Shown in pieces: positions 53,504 to 62,562 of a stretch of DNA of 64,000 nt (within the stretch, counting starts at the first letter, position 1; every line of letters starts with the position of its first letter). This DNA is from Strigamia acuminata (lineage: Eukaryota; Arthropoda; Chilopoda; Geophilomorpha; Linotaeniidae). The notes under the pieces were generated by a model, which was given only the letters and a program-made list of their open reading frames with translations, did no database searches and was not told the origin of the DNA. Location of the stretch: NCBI GenBank assembly GCA_949358305.1, contig OX442314.1, forward strand, positions 26,583,118-26,647,117, in the 5' to 3' direction. Position numbers and translations under genes: made by a program.

Positions 53504-55073
53504 AGGTGCGTTTCATAATTATAAATCCACCCACAAATTCTGTGTTACAGCCAAAAATCCTTTCCAACAATAAATTTCTTTATACTGTTTGATTATAACA
53601 TATGTTTTTACAAGATTTTAAGAAGTTTTCGTTGAAAGGAAATTTTTTTTTATAATGTTATAGCAAAAATGTAATTTTTAGGTGTTGCATAATTATAAAT
53701 CCACATTTGGTTCTGAGGTTGTGGGCGATAGTTTTTTTAACTGATCATATAGGGTGCTTCTAGCTAATTATAATGACGTTTTTTAAATGTTTTCTAACTG
53801 TCACATTTGTTACTTTCACTTTCATTTTTGCTGTGCATTCATTTTAACCATGCCTCGTGGATTACCACTTTCTGACTTTGAAAAAGGACAAATATCAATC
53901 TTAAGTGAACAGAATACATCCAACAGGGAAATAGCAAAACTTTTAGACAGAAGTCATGGTCTTATCAACAGTTATGTGAAATTGAGAGACAAATATGGCA
54001 CCAAAATTTACAGTGGTCGACCATCAAAGCTACAAGACTGCCAAAAACAAACAATTTTACGTGAAATTTCCAATTCAAATGTGACCCTAGAGGAGTTATC
54101 AAAGCGTCCAGACATTAATGTTTCAAAATCAACACTCTCCAGAGTTGTGAGCAACTGTCAACACTTAGTGTACGAGAAGAGAAAAACCACTCCATCTCTG
54201 AAACCAAGACACAAGGTGAAAAGAGTGGAATTTGCAAAGGATAAAGTGTGTTGGCAGAAGGAATGGCGTAAAGTAGTGCTCAGTGATGAAAAAAAGTTTA
54301 ATTTGGATGGTCCAGACGGATGGCAATATTACTGGCACGATTTACGCAAAGACGAACAGATTTTTTCAAAACGTCAGCAAGATGGAGGATCGATTATGAT
54401 TTGGGCAGCCTTTGGATGGAATGGTAAAAGTAATATTGCCTTTGTCAGTGGTCGAATGAATGCTGATGCGTACCAACAGTTGCTTGACGAACAACTTATG
54501 CCATTTGGAGAGCAAATTGGTGGCCCATTTTGGGAATTTCAACAGGACAACGCGCCGATCCACAATGCCCTAACAACATTTCAGTGGTTTTTGGACAACG
54601 GAGTGCAAGTATTGGAGTGGCCAGCATGTTCCCCTGACTTGAATCCCATAGAAAACCTATGGGGAATACTTGACAGATCAGTATATCAAGGAGGAAAGCA
54701 ATATGAATCAATTGAGGAGTTAAAACTTGCAATTATGATGAAATGGGAAGAAATTTCAACTGAGACAATGCAAAATCTAGTCAATTCCATGCATAACAGA
54801 ATGATTAATGTTATTGAAAAGAAAGGTGGTTCAATAGGTTATTGAAAATAAAAGATTTAATAGAAACCAAATGTGGATTTATAATTATGCAACACCTAAA
54901 AATTACATTTTTGCTATGCCAATATAAAAAAAAATTTCCTTTTAACAAAAACTTCTTAAAATCTTGTAAAAATGCATGTTTTAATCAAACAGTATAAAGA
55001 ATTTTATTGTTGGGAAGAATGTTTGGCTGTAACACAAAATTTGTGGGTGGATTTATAATTATGAAACGCACCT
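53504..55073 (+). mobile_element. Intact Tc1/Tc3-like transposon with ~250-bp inverted repeats
   Basis: Starts AGGTGCGTTTCATAATTATA, ends with the inverse, and TA lies on both sides (53502-53503, 55074-55075). A second inverted match (TAGGTGTTGCATAATTATAA near 53680 and its inverse near 54880) extends the repeats inwards. Both ends and the transposase are intact, so the copy may be mobile or recently was. It splits an MFAP1-like fragment; removing it restores a continuous frame. Confidence 0.92.
53850..54845 (+). CDS. Tc1/Tc3-type DD34E transposase
   Basis: 331 residues from MPRGLPLSDFEKGQI; 21 upstream codons are excluded because this ATG matches the Tc3-type N-terminus. The N-terminal two helix-turn-helix domains include LSEQNTSNREIAKLLDRS and a GRPS linker (YSGRPSKL). 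Catalytic acids are D in LSDEKKF, D in QQDNAPIH and E in PIENLW, with 34 residues between the last two. GSIMIWAAFGWNGK is the usual core. It cuts and pastes the element at TA sites. No stop or frameshift. Confidence 0.94.
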   Translation: MPRGLPLSDFEKGQISILSEQNTSNREIAKLLDRSHGLINSYVKLRDKYGTKIYSGRPSKLQDCQKQTILREISNSNVTLEELSKRPDINVSKSTLSRVVSNCQHLVYEKRKTTPSLKPRHKVKRVEFAKDKVCWQKEWRKVVLSDEKKFNLDGPDGWQYYWHDLRKDEQIFSKRQQDGGSIMIWAAFGWNGKSNIAFVSGRMNADAYQQLLDEQLMPFGEQIGGPFWEFQQDNAPIHNALTTFQWFLDNGVQVLEWPACSPDLNPIENLWGILDRSVYQGGKQYESIEELKLAIMMKWEEISTETMQNLVNSMHNRMINVIEKKGGSIGY

Positions 55074-55075
55074 TA

Positions 55076-55348
55076 TCTGCTGGCAAGAGACCCGAATATG
55101 CGCCACATAGTTCGAGCGAAAAAGAACCAAAACTCGTGGACGAAGACGACGAAGTTTTCCAAAGAGACTTCTCCCAACTAACCCTCGAAGACCATTTCGA
55201 TAAAACCCAAAGTCATGCAGGTAAATCGAACACATCCGCCATCTTTAAAACCGATTTTTAAACCATTTTTGATCATTTCAGGTCAAATACTTTGGTCGAT
55301 CGGGACGAACCAAATACACGCATTTGGTTGACCAAGACACGACTCAAG
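55076..55348 (+). pseudogene. MFAP1: MFAP1-like C-terminal fragments (plus-strand arm of a palindrome)
   Basis: SAGKRPEYAPHSSSEKEP is fused directly to DEDDEVFQRDFSQLTLEDHF, joining N- and C-terminal MFAP1 blocks with the middle deleted. After a retained intron (GT near 55221 to CAG at 55281) comes VKYFGRSGRTKYTHLVDQD, another MFAP1 C-terminal block. Human MFAP1 has DEDEEVYKRDFSAPTLEDHF and FGRSGRTKYTHLVDQDTT. The protein is a spliceosome-associated factor; these pieces cannot encode it. Confidence 0.75.
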
Positions 55349-55350
55349 TC

Positions 55351-55656
55351 GTGTATTTGGTTCGTCCCGATCGATCAAAGTTTTTGACCTGAAATGATCA
55401 AAAATGGTTTAAAAATCGGTTTTAAAGATAGCGGATGTGTTCGATTTATTTGCATGACTTTGGGTTTTATGGAAATAGTCTTCGAGGGTTGGTTGGGAGA
55501 AGTCTCTTTGGAAAACTTCGTCGTCTTCGTCCACGAGTTTTGGTTCTTTTTCGCTCGAACTATGTGGCGCATATTCGGGTGTCTTGCCAGCAGATACATA
55601 TCTGTGCACCTTCACCTTGCGCATAGCCACGACTCAATTCGACTCCCCTTGGGTCT
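55351..55656 (-). pseudogene. MFAP1: MFAP1-like fragments (minus-strand arm of the palindrome)
   Basis: Inverted copy of the plus-strand arm, reading MRKVKVHRYVSAGKTPEY and DEDDEVFQRDFSQPTLEDYF on the minus strand. It lacks the Tc1 insertion, so the inversion predates the transposon. Arms are about 306 bp with a 31-bp loop (55320-55350). Confidence 0.75.
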
Positions 55657-55658
55657 AG

Positions 55659-55872
55659 ATGCAGCAACAGGTATTGGAAGTCAAAGCGAAGAAAATGGCA
55701 GAAGATCGGCGGAGAGAGACGCTCAAAGTCGGTTTTAGAACTTATTTTGGGTTTTGCAATCGATTTTGATGTTGGTTTGTTTGTTTTTTAGATAATTGAG
55801 GAGAAAAACAAGAAGGATTTGATTAAATTGCACATAGAGCGATTAGAGCAGTTATTTTTGTTTGCAATTTAA
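55659..55872 (+). pseudogene. MFAP1: MFAP1-like middle fragment, two exons
   Basis: Exon 55659-55727 encodes VLEVKAKKMAEDRRRETLK; after a GT-AG intron, exon 55792-55872 encodes IIEEKNKKDLIKLHIERL and a stop. Compare MFAP1 AKRMAEERRKYTLKIVEEETKKEL. Coiled-coil composition is kept, but it is out of order relative to the other fragments. Confidence 0.65.
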
Positions 55873-56131
55873 TAATTGGAATTGGGAAAACATGATATTT
55901 CGGCCGCGTTTGAGCTCTCGAATGCGGCCGACTGTGTTTAAATGTCCCTCATTGCAAACAGAAAGTTGATCCCATGGTTCACATTGCGCATGTGCAGCAG
56001 CTAGATTTTGGGAAATTTTAAGGTTGTTCAAAGTCAAATTAGAGATCAGCATTGGTTTGCCCCCAACCAATTTATGTATTTTCCTTTAAAATCCAAATAA
56101 TGTCTTATTATTATTTTACGTGTTTTCTTAG

Positions 56132-57449
56132 CAAATTGATACAGGCCCTACATCAGGGGTCGGCAAGTAATGTTAAGTGGGGTCCGGATTTTTATCGAGG
56201 TCCAGAAAAAAAACCCTTAAAAACCTTACTTAAAACCTAAGAAAATACTTAAAAACCAAATAAATCCCCCAATAAACACACACAACCCAAAAAATACCAA
56301 TAAAACCTAAAAAACATGAAAAAAACACAAAAAACAAGAAGAAAAACACTGAAAAACCATAGAAACCGAGGGAAAAACGTCGCTAAAACGTCACCGCGGT
56401 TTTGAAGCAATTCTTCGTACAAAGAAATTGGACAATTCAAATACTCGTACCGGTAAGTTATATTGCTTGTTGACACAGACCAAGCAAGCCAGCTTTGAAC
56501 ATTCAACCCAACCGCTAAACTTGTCATGTTGCCAGTAAAAGTACACTGGTGTGCCTGCAATGCTTACGTGGTCGATGGAGTGTCATACTCCATCCTTTAG
56601 TTTTCTATCACCTGTTGATTTGTGACGCTACCTTTGTGCAGCGCCACCTGTGTAACTTTGACTCATTAAAGAATCACTTATGCTAATATGCTCACCTAAC
56701 ACGCATCGTCTCTTGCTTCAATCCAACTACATCTTCATCATCCAGAATAAGAAACACAATACTGGCGATGAGATGGAATACAAGAATCCACATTCTTTTT
56801 TGGAACTTTTTCGTGCGAAATTAAGCGACTTTTTGAACTTTTGCTGACCACGCTGACCACGCGGACCCGAAAAGTAGGCCTAGTTCCTCCGTGAGTTTTT
56901 GTTCGTGCCTCCTTCAACTTTGTTTTGCTGTCCGTGATGCCTAACGTCGGTACTTCGGACAAAGTGCTTCTCTTATCCTTCTTTAAATTGAACAGGTAAA
57001 ATAGAATAAAAATAAAATCAAGTGTGAATGCGAAGAGATTTATGAATCCGTCGAATCAAGATCACACACATTCATTCACTACATGAGTTTATTCCAACAC
57101 GACCTGCAACACGATTGCAGACACCATCTGCTTAAAATGCCCGATAAAATCGGTCTGCCAATAGTGTTTGGTAAAAGATCAAAATTTGTCGAAGTATTCA
57201 CCCAAAAGTAAGTGAAGGAGATGATTCATTTATACATTTTTCAATTTAATTGTTTCTAGATTGATATTAATTCGAGAGTATGGTCTTCTCACTGCATTGG
57301 ATAAGACTTACACACCAGAAAGACGTTGCAATGTTAATTACAATTTGTTTAAACCTTGCACAATACATCAAACAATAAGTGCTTTTATTGTTTTATTGGC
57401 AGGGATTGGTGCTTCTCTGATCCTTCTTTCAATTGAACAGGTGAAATAG
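56132..57449 (+). pseudogene. IR-D: rearranged ionotropic receptor pseudogene
   Basis: The start of exon 7 (56132-56151, QIDTGPT) is cut by inserted DNA; the end of exon 7 resumes at about 56404-56447. Exon 8 is gone. At about 57033 the 3' flank of an exon 10 (GAACAGGTAAAATAG onward, 56992-57032) is joined to the middle of an exon 9, which runs to 57207. Exon 10 (57260-57449) is intact with the same TAG stop as IR-C. Exons 1-6 are absent. No receptor can be made. Exon 9 and 10 sequences are closest to IR-C. Confidence 0.82.
56152..56403. mobile_element. Inserted fragment starting CAGGGGTCGGCAAG, hAT-like end
   Basis: The start matches a common hAT terminal repeat (CAGGGGTCGGCAA). The rest is A-rich (runs of AAAACCTAAAAAACA). 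No matching right end is present and exon 7 codons are lost, so insertion was accompanied or followed by deletion. Confidence 0.45.
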
Positions 57450-57667
57450 AATAAAAATAAAATCAAGTGTGAATGCGAGAACTTAAATAATGTTTCTAAA
57501 TTCTTAATGTCCACACATAATAGCAATAGCGTCATTCAAGATTGAAAGCCAAAACTAGAATGAAGTTATTGACGTGGCCAATAATCAAATTCATTGATTA
57601 ATCAAACAACTCCCATTAATAAAAACACATAAAGCGGAACATAAAAATCGTCAGTTATTATTTTATT

Positions 57668-57928
57668 TTAAAAGAAATTAGTGATGTAGGGATTGCGCCT
57701 TAATTCAGGATACACATTCATACACTCTGCTGGAGGATGAAAAATCATCGTCTTGTCACTGACAATACCACTCTCGATCTCCAATTCTGCTACTAATTTA
57801 TGTATAAGGGCGCCTTTAACTTCAAGGATTCTTAAATCGCGTACTCCAACCACAACATTTCCTACATGAAAATGTCTAAATAAACGTATATAACAACACG
57901 GCTGAACACTTACTGTAGTGATTTCCAT
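57668..57928 (-). CDS. Small unidentified ORF, copy 2 (86 aa)
   Basis: Near-identical to 50055-50306, with the same start MEITTVSVQP and the same end, but with three extra codons after QPCC. It is tail-to-tail with IR-D exon 10, as copy 1 is with IR-C, so IR plus ORF duplicated as a unit. It lies 215 bp downstream of the last exon of the gene at 58143-58566 on the same strand. Function unknown. Confidence 0.5.
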   Translation of the reverse strand: MEITTVSVQPCCYIRLFRHFHVGNVVVGVRDLRILEVKGALIHKLVAELEIESGIVSDKTMIFHPPAECMNVYPELRRNPYITNFF

Positions 57929-58142
57929 TTTCTCTGCAAACAACTTCCCCAAAAATAAATATTCCGCCGTCACAATAATACAAACTGGCAAAAACTAAAA
58001 TAAAACACAAATGGCGAGGGCCCCCAATTAAATGTGCGAGAGGCGGACGTAGACGGACATCTGGTGGTAAGGTTAGGGGAAGATGTATGATCTGCGGCGC
58101 TCTTTTCGCGGCCATTTTTGGTCCCTACTTGATTGAACATTT

Positions 58143-58566
58143 TTATTCGTACTCTGCAAATTTCCAAGCCGGCTGTGGAATGTTACCGATGTACTTACAG
58201 ACATCATTATTTGGAGCTCCAACATCGATTGTGTAAACTCCGTATTTAAATGTTGGGGTTAATCTTGAATTGACAGTCTTGATTTCTCTGCACACATTAA
58301 TTATTTACTTTTAAATTTAGCAAAATATATCGAAGTAAACTTGTCTACCCATTCTCCAAGAGGGTAATAAAGTTATGAAACACTTCTTGTTGGTCATAAA
58401 ATGAATCCCATGATACACACGTTATGGATCTGAGCTTGAGACGGAAGAAAGCCCACTTGAACGCCAAACCATCTTCCTTCCATCTGTAAAGAAATAGATA
58501 CAAATAATCACGAGATGCACTTACAGATTAAATTGCCCGTACATTGAGACAAGCAGTTTAAATATG
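58143..58566 (-). CDS. Unidentified gene, last three exons
   Basis: Exons 58566-58525, 58483-58349 and 58287-58143 join with three consistent phase-2 introns (CAG acceptors, GTAAGT and GTAGAC donors). The product reads through LLVSMYGQFNLWKEDG, FRLKLRSITCVSWDS, VFHNFITLLENG and DVGAPNNDVCKYIG to end KFAEYE. No family is recognised. Upstream exons must lie beyond 58566; the signal-peptide exon at 59118-59288 is a candidate, but its phase does not fit directly, so another exon would be needed. A partial degenerate copy of the last exon is at 50520-50632. Confidence 0.55.
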
Positions 58567-58611
58567 CTGTTTAGTCTAAATAAGGGCTTATTAAACTGTT
58601 TGATTTGTATA

Positions 58612-58870
58612 CAGGGTGGAACAAAAGTCTGTTCCCCTCAAATATTTCCTCAGCAATTGCATCTAGGCTAACTTTGATGAAGCAATCGTATAGGAAGTTG
58701 GGTGAGAGCAATCCAATGATGTCATCAAATTTGACCTTGACGGCCATTTTCAAGGATATTCACTTGCTAACTTCTAAACCAATCAGGTTAGAGCAAAAAA
58801 GTCAATTACAAAGTTGTAGAGCACCATCAAATTAGTACTATCCAACTTATCTTAGTCATCTTAAGTATCT
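58612..58870 (+). mobile_element. Single arm of a CAGGGTGG-type foldback MITE
   Basis: CAGGGTGGAACAAAAGTC follows TA and resembles the ends at 24577 and 38954; AAGTTGTAGAGCACCATC (58815) is shared with the arm near 24777. No second arm is found, so the element is truncated. Confidence 0.65.
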
Positions 58871-59117
58871 TCGAATAATGGGGAAGTGCCGGAAACAATG
58901 CGTGCATGCGCAATAAAAATAGTTTGAGTTCACTCGAATTAAACAACCTTATGCGAGGGATTATTCACTACTCGAATAATCCTCGTCATCCCTGTTTACG
59001 TGACAGTTGGGCACACGGAATATTTCATCTCACTCGAAATATTGCGTGCGTGTAAACGTAGTATAAGAATGCGCCAAGTATAAAATTTCTCATGTAATAT
59101 ACAGTACAACATACCAA

Positions 59118-59288
59118 ATGCGGACCCTGTATAGTCCTGGCTTCTGGAAGTTGTGGACAAAAGCCAGGAATTTCTTGAAACATTAATGTAGTGTTGCCAC
59201 CAGGTTCATCATTTACAATTTGACCACTGCTTAATGAAGTTAACACGTTACATAAAAGAAATAATAATAAATACGGATACATTGTCAT
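59118..59288 (-). CDS. Signal-peptide-encoding first exon of an unidentified secreted protein
   Basis: ATG at 59288 opens MTMYPYLLLFLLCNVLTSLS, a classic signal peptide, then a short mature region with NTT (N-glycosylation site) and GFCPQLPEARTIQ. A good donor GTATGT follows at 59117. The CPxLP spacing recalls lipocalin starts, but no GxW motif is found downstream, so I do not assign that family. It may belong to the gene at 58143-58566. Confidence 0.45.
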
Positions 59289-60082
59289 TTTGGAGTGGTG
59301 AAGACTGTGTGTGAGCAGCAGATAGAGTGAAATTGAAAGTGGTCATACTCTTTCTTCTCCTTTAAATACATTTCCTCTTGGCCTTTTTTTTCTCAAATCC
59401 CAACTCTTCACATCCTGGTCAGTCTCCCTCTCAGCCATCCCAGTGGTCCTGGGTAAAAAAAAGGTCAGTTTTTCACCTGTTGAGTGTTGACCTCATTTCT
59501 GAAGTGATAGTTCTAACCCATTGACTTATGCAATGAGCTCCAGTAGAGAGGATTACGTACCGAACCCGGATACGTGTGAAATTATGCCAACCTAAATGTT
59601 CAACTTACATTGTGACTAATGCAAGTGATTCCATTATTCCAAATTTTGAGATTTAAACACCAACTCATCTCACCAGGATGAAGTCGGCGCCACGTTTATA
59701 GTCAACATAATTAGAGATAGAACAAATCCCAATCCCTCTCAAACTTGAACATTGCATAACAAAAGCTTGTATAAATCTCGCAAATACAGTGGCATACTTT
59801 CCAACCCTGGAAGTTGACTAATTTTTATACAACAGAAAGGACATTTCCTCTCTTGTGCTCTGAAGGGTTCTTCAAAGCACAAGACTGTACTTCTCATGGT
59901 GTTGACCACAGATTTCTATTATTTTTAAACGAAAAGAAAAAATGTACCGTATATCTTCTAATAGCGCCCCTGTGTGCTATTTTTGGGAAGAAAAATTAAT
60001 TTTATTGACTTTGTGAATCGATTAAGTAGTGGTAGTACTGCGGTACTTTGTCCTAGCAATCGAAAGAGGCCTAAAAGTTTTT
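59289..60082. other. Non-coding stretch upstream of the signal-peptide exon
   Basis: No gene recognised. It probably includes the promoter of the minus-strand exon at 59288. Short frames at 59814-60189 have no motif. Confidence 0.4.
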
Positions 60083-60355
60083 TTAATTTTCCCAGAAAAA
60101 CTGTCCCGGTCATTAGAAGACAACATACCGTATTCGAGCGACCAAAAAATTACGATTTTTTCCTATTTTTTAAGAACATGTCCCGATAACTGAAATTCAA
60201 CCGGCAGCACTTGATCACTTAAATGCGGCCAAAATGTCGCGATTTTTTCCTGAAAAACTGTCCCGCAGCAAATCAACCATTTACGGCATAGCAAACACAA
60301 GCACCGTCGTGAAACCAAAAGCTATCAAATTTGAAAATCATTAAATAAAATGTTT
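60083..60355. repeat. Dispersed ~275-bp repeat, copy 2
   Basis: Matches 50625-50900 closely, including AACTGTCCCGCAGCAAATCA and AAGCACCGTCGTGAAACC. In both places it ends near AAATGTTTTGAAT. Confidence 0.8.
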
Positions 60356-60360
60356 TGAAT

Positions 60361-60570
60361 GAATGTTTTACACAACAGTTAATCGTTTTTAGTATTTAAA
60401 ACGTCCATATAACGTTCACTACATGAATAGTCAATCTAATCCCATTGGCTAGATTGACTGAAAACATCCAAGCGACGTTTGTATTATTTGGGGTATATAA
60501 ACCCCCCAACATCTTGAATAAAATATCACTTGTTCTGTAAACATTCCTGTTGTACACTCCTTTGGGATTC
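60361..60570. repeat. Promoter-like block, copy 2
   Basis: Same orientation as 52690-53300, with about 390 bp deleted between TTAATCGTTTTT and AAAACGTCC. TATA box in GGGGTATATAAACCCCCC at about 60491-60508. Confidence 0.75.
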
Positions 60571-61115
60571 CCTAAAACCGAAAGATACAACGGTCTAACC
60601 GACGCTGGGGCGATTCCGGTGTTAAACGCGAAGGGTAAATGCATAAAATGAAATTATTTATTATTATTTTTTTTTATCATTTTATGCGCAAATTGGAGAT
60701 CGAGAGTGGTATTGTCAGTGATAAGACGATGATTTTTTATCCTCCAGCAGAGTGTATGAAGGGTAAACGCATAAAATGATAAAAAAAAATAATGTTATAT
60801 GTTTTAAACTTTCGTACGTGGCGTCTACGGGGATGACAATCCCCTCAACTACAGGAGGATGTCCGGAATTCAATGAGAAAGGTAAACGCATAAAATAATA
60901 AAAAAAAATAATGTTATATTTATGCGTTTACCTTTCTCATTGAATTCCGGACATCCTCCTGTAGTTGAGGGGATTGTCATTCCCGTAGACGACACGTTTA
61001 CACTGCGCAGTATCCGCGCCCTTATCCCTGAACAAAACGGAAGTTTAAAACATAACATTTATTTTTTTATTTATTATTTTATGCGTTTACCTTTCTCATT
61101 GAATTCCGGAAATCC
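60571..61115. pseudogene. Palindromic array of MFAP1-like first-exon fragments
   Basis: Short coding-like pieces each end at the same donor-like junction, AAAG or AAGG followed by GTAAACGCATAAAAT or GTAAATGCATAAAAT. They include DAGAIPVLNAKG (60590-60630, plus), STTGGCPEFNEKG (60850-60892, plus), its inverted copy (about 60925-60975, minus), and a chimeric piece with the small-ORF sequence SGIVSDKTMIFYPPAECM (60700-60757). The pattern S/A-G-x-P-x-x-N-x-K-G resembles the MFAP1 N-terminus (STAGAVPVRNEKG). Assignment to MFAP1 is tentative; the shared intron start is seen directly. Confidence 0.45.
60823..60990. repeat. Near-perfect palindrome, ~71-bp arms
   Basis: The arm from GTCTACGGGGATGACAATCC (60823) to AAACGCATAAA (60893) is mirrored by TTTATGCGTTT (60920) to GTCATTCCCGTAGAC (60990), with one mismatch noticed and a 26-bp AT loop. 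As single-stranded DNA or RNA it would form a long hairpin. Confidence 0.92.
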
Positions 61116-61124
61116 CAAAGGAGT

Positions 61125-61440
61125 GTACAACAGGAATGTTTACAGAACAAGTGATATTTTATTCAAGATGTTGGGGGGTTTATATACCCCAAATAATACA
61201 AACGGATGTTTTCAGTCAATCTAGCCAATGGGATTAGATTGACTATTCATGTAGTGAACGACATTTGGACGTTTTAAGTACTAAAATTATATGGTGGGCA
61301 TGATTGACATTAACGCAGCCTGCTGATGATCATGATTTAAATCCTTTAGACTCCTAAGATGGGTCTTTTTTTGACCCAGTTAATCTTTGGGCTCAAATTA
61401 CAGATATAATTAAAAAATTAAAAAAAACTCAATTGTGGTA
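61125..61440. repeat. Promoter-like block, copy 3 (inverted)
   Basis: Inverse of the blocks at 60361-60570 and 52940-53300, including GGGGGGTTTATATACCCC (61173-61190) and the coding-like FFDPVNLWAQITDIIKK on the plus strand (about 61360-61410). With copy 2 it forms the outer arms of the palindromic region. Confidence 0.7.
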
Positions 61441-61902
61441 TCCTCTGCTACCAATATGGATTATTACTGTCACTTCCAGATGTGTCAGTGTTGTTCACGC
61501 AAAAACGCCATCCGCCATTTTATTTGACATCAGATGACCAGAAAACAAAAGTCTGGGTACCAGATTACATTGAGTGAAACCCATATGCAGAACGGTAGAA
61601 CAAATCATTCACAGTAAATAAAATACAAGACTTATACGAGCAATTATTGAGCTCAAATTTAAATTAAAATTTAAATGGTTTAAATTACAAAAAAATCGAC
61701 CAGACTTATGGGATAAACCAAAATGCACAAATCATGAGATAAACAAACTATAAAAAAAAAAAATAATAAGCCACCATTCAAATTACATTAAAGCAACATT
61801 AAAACACTAACAATTCATTTGGTTAAACTTTATCGCGCACTAATACATGAGAACAAAAACAATGTAACCGCAAACATGTGGGATGAACATGTCGAATTAA
61901 GT
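61441..61902. other. AT-rich stretch without recognised features
   Basis: Short frames only; a BEL/Pao pol would be expected here on the minus strand if the gag at 61903 were part of a complete element, and it is absent. Confidence 0.5.
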
Positions 61903-62562
61903 TTACAATTCCCAACTAACCTTGACAGCCTCTTCTTTTGCAGAAGATTTGTGACATATTGTGGAATGATGTCTTCCGCCGCAGTGGCGACACGAAACCT
62001 TTATTCGGCACTCGCGCATTTGATGCCCCGTTCGCAGACAGTTAAAGCACAGACGAGCTTTCCAAACTATTTCCTTCTTGACGCTTGCGTCCATCGTTTT
62101 CTTACAATTCGCATTGAGGTGCCATTCATTGCAAAAGATGCACTTGACTTTCGACGCGTCCGCTTTTGAACTCGAATCGGATCGCGAATTCTTTGCCATT
62201 TCTTTGCAAGTGTCTAATCTCCGTCTTTTTCTTTTTTCCAGACGCTCGTTCGGAACCTATTGCTGCTTCCACCCGTTTGGCAATCTCGACTTCTTCTTTT
62301 AAAAAGTTCAGCAATGTCACAACATTATTGATCTGGTCGCCCCGCATCCGAAAAAACCGGAGACCAGTTTCCATGGGAAATTTGCGCAAAATGTCCGGTC
62401 CGAGAAACAAACCGACAATTTCCTCCGGCACATCCCTGATCAACTTGATGAGCGCAGCCTTCTGCGCGGCTTCTGTTCCGTTCCGTAGCACCTTAATATC
62501 TCCGCATACGCCAATGCGTAAGAACCTTTGAACACTGGAAATCTTGAGATCCGAGACAATGC
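61903..62562 (-). pseudogene. BEL/Pao retrotransposon gag fragment, interrupted by an LTR
   Basis: The 5' side reads RFLRIGVCGDIKVLRNGTE, FFRMRGDQINNVVTLLNFLK and EVEIAKRVEAA, the helical gag region of BEL/Pao elements. After a frameshift (about 62150-62200) come three zinc knuckle-like modules: CIFCNEWHLNANC, LCFNCLRTGHQMREC and CRHCGGRHHSTIC. The frame is open right up to 62562, where the gypsy LTR begins, so that LTR inserted into it. Pol is missing. Confidence 0.82.

Noticed and set aside
59118-59288. Lipocalin (apolipoprotein D-like) assignment
   Set aside because: Only a CPxLP-like spacing supports it; no GxWYE motif or second conserved block was found in the following exons.
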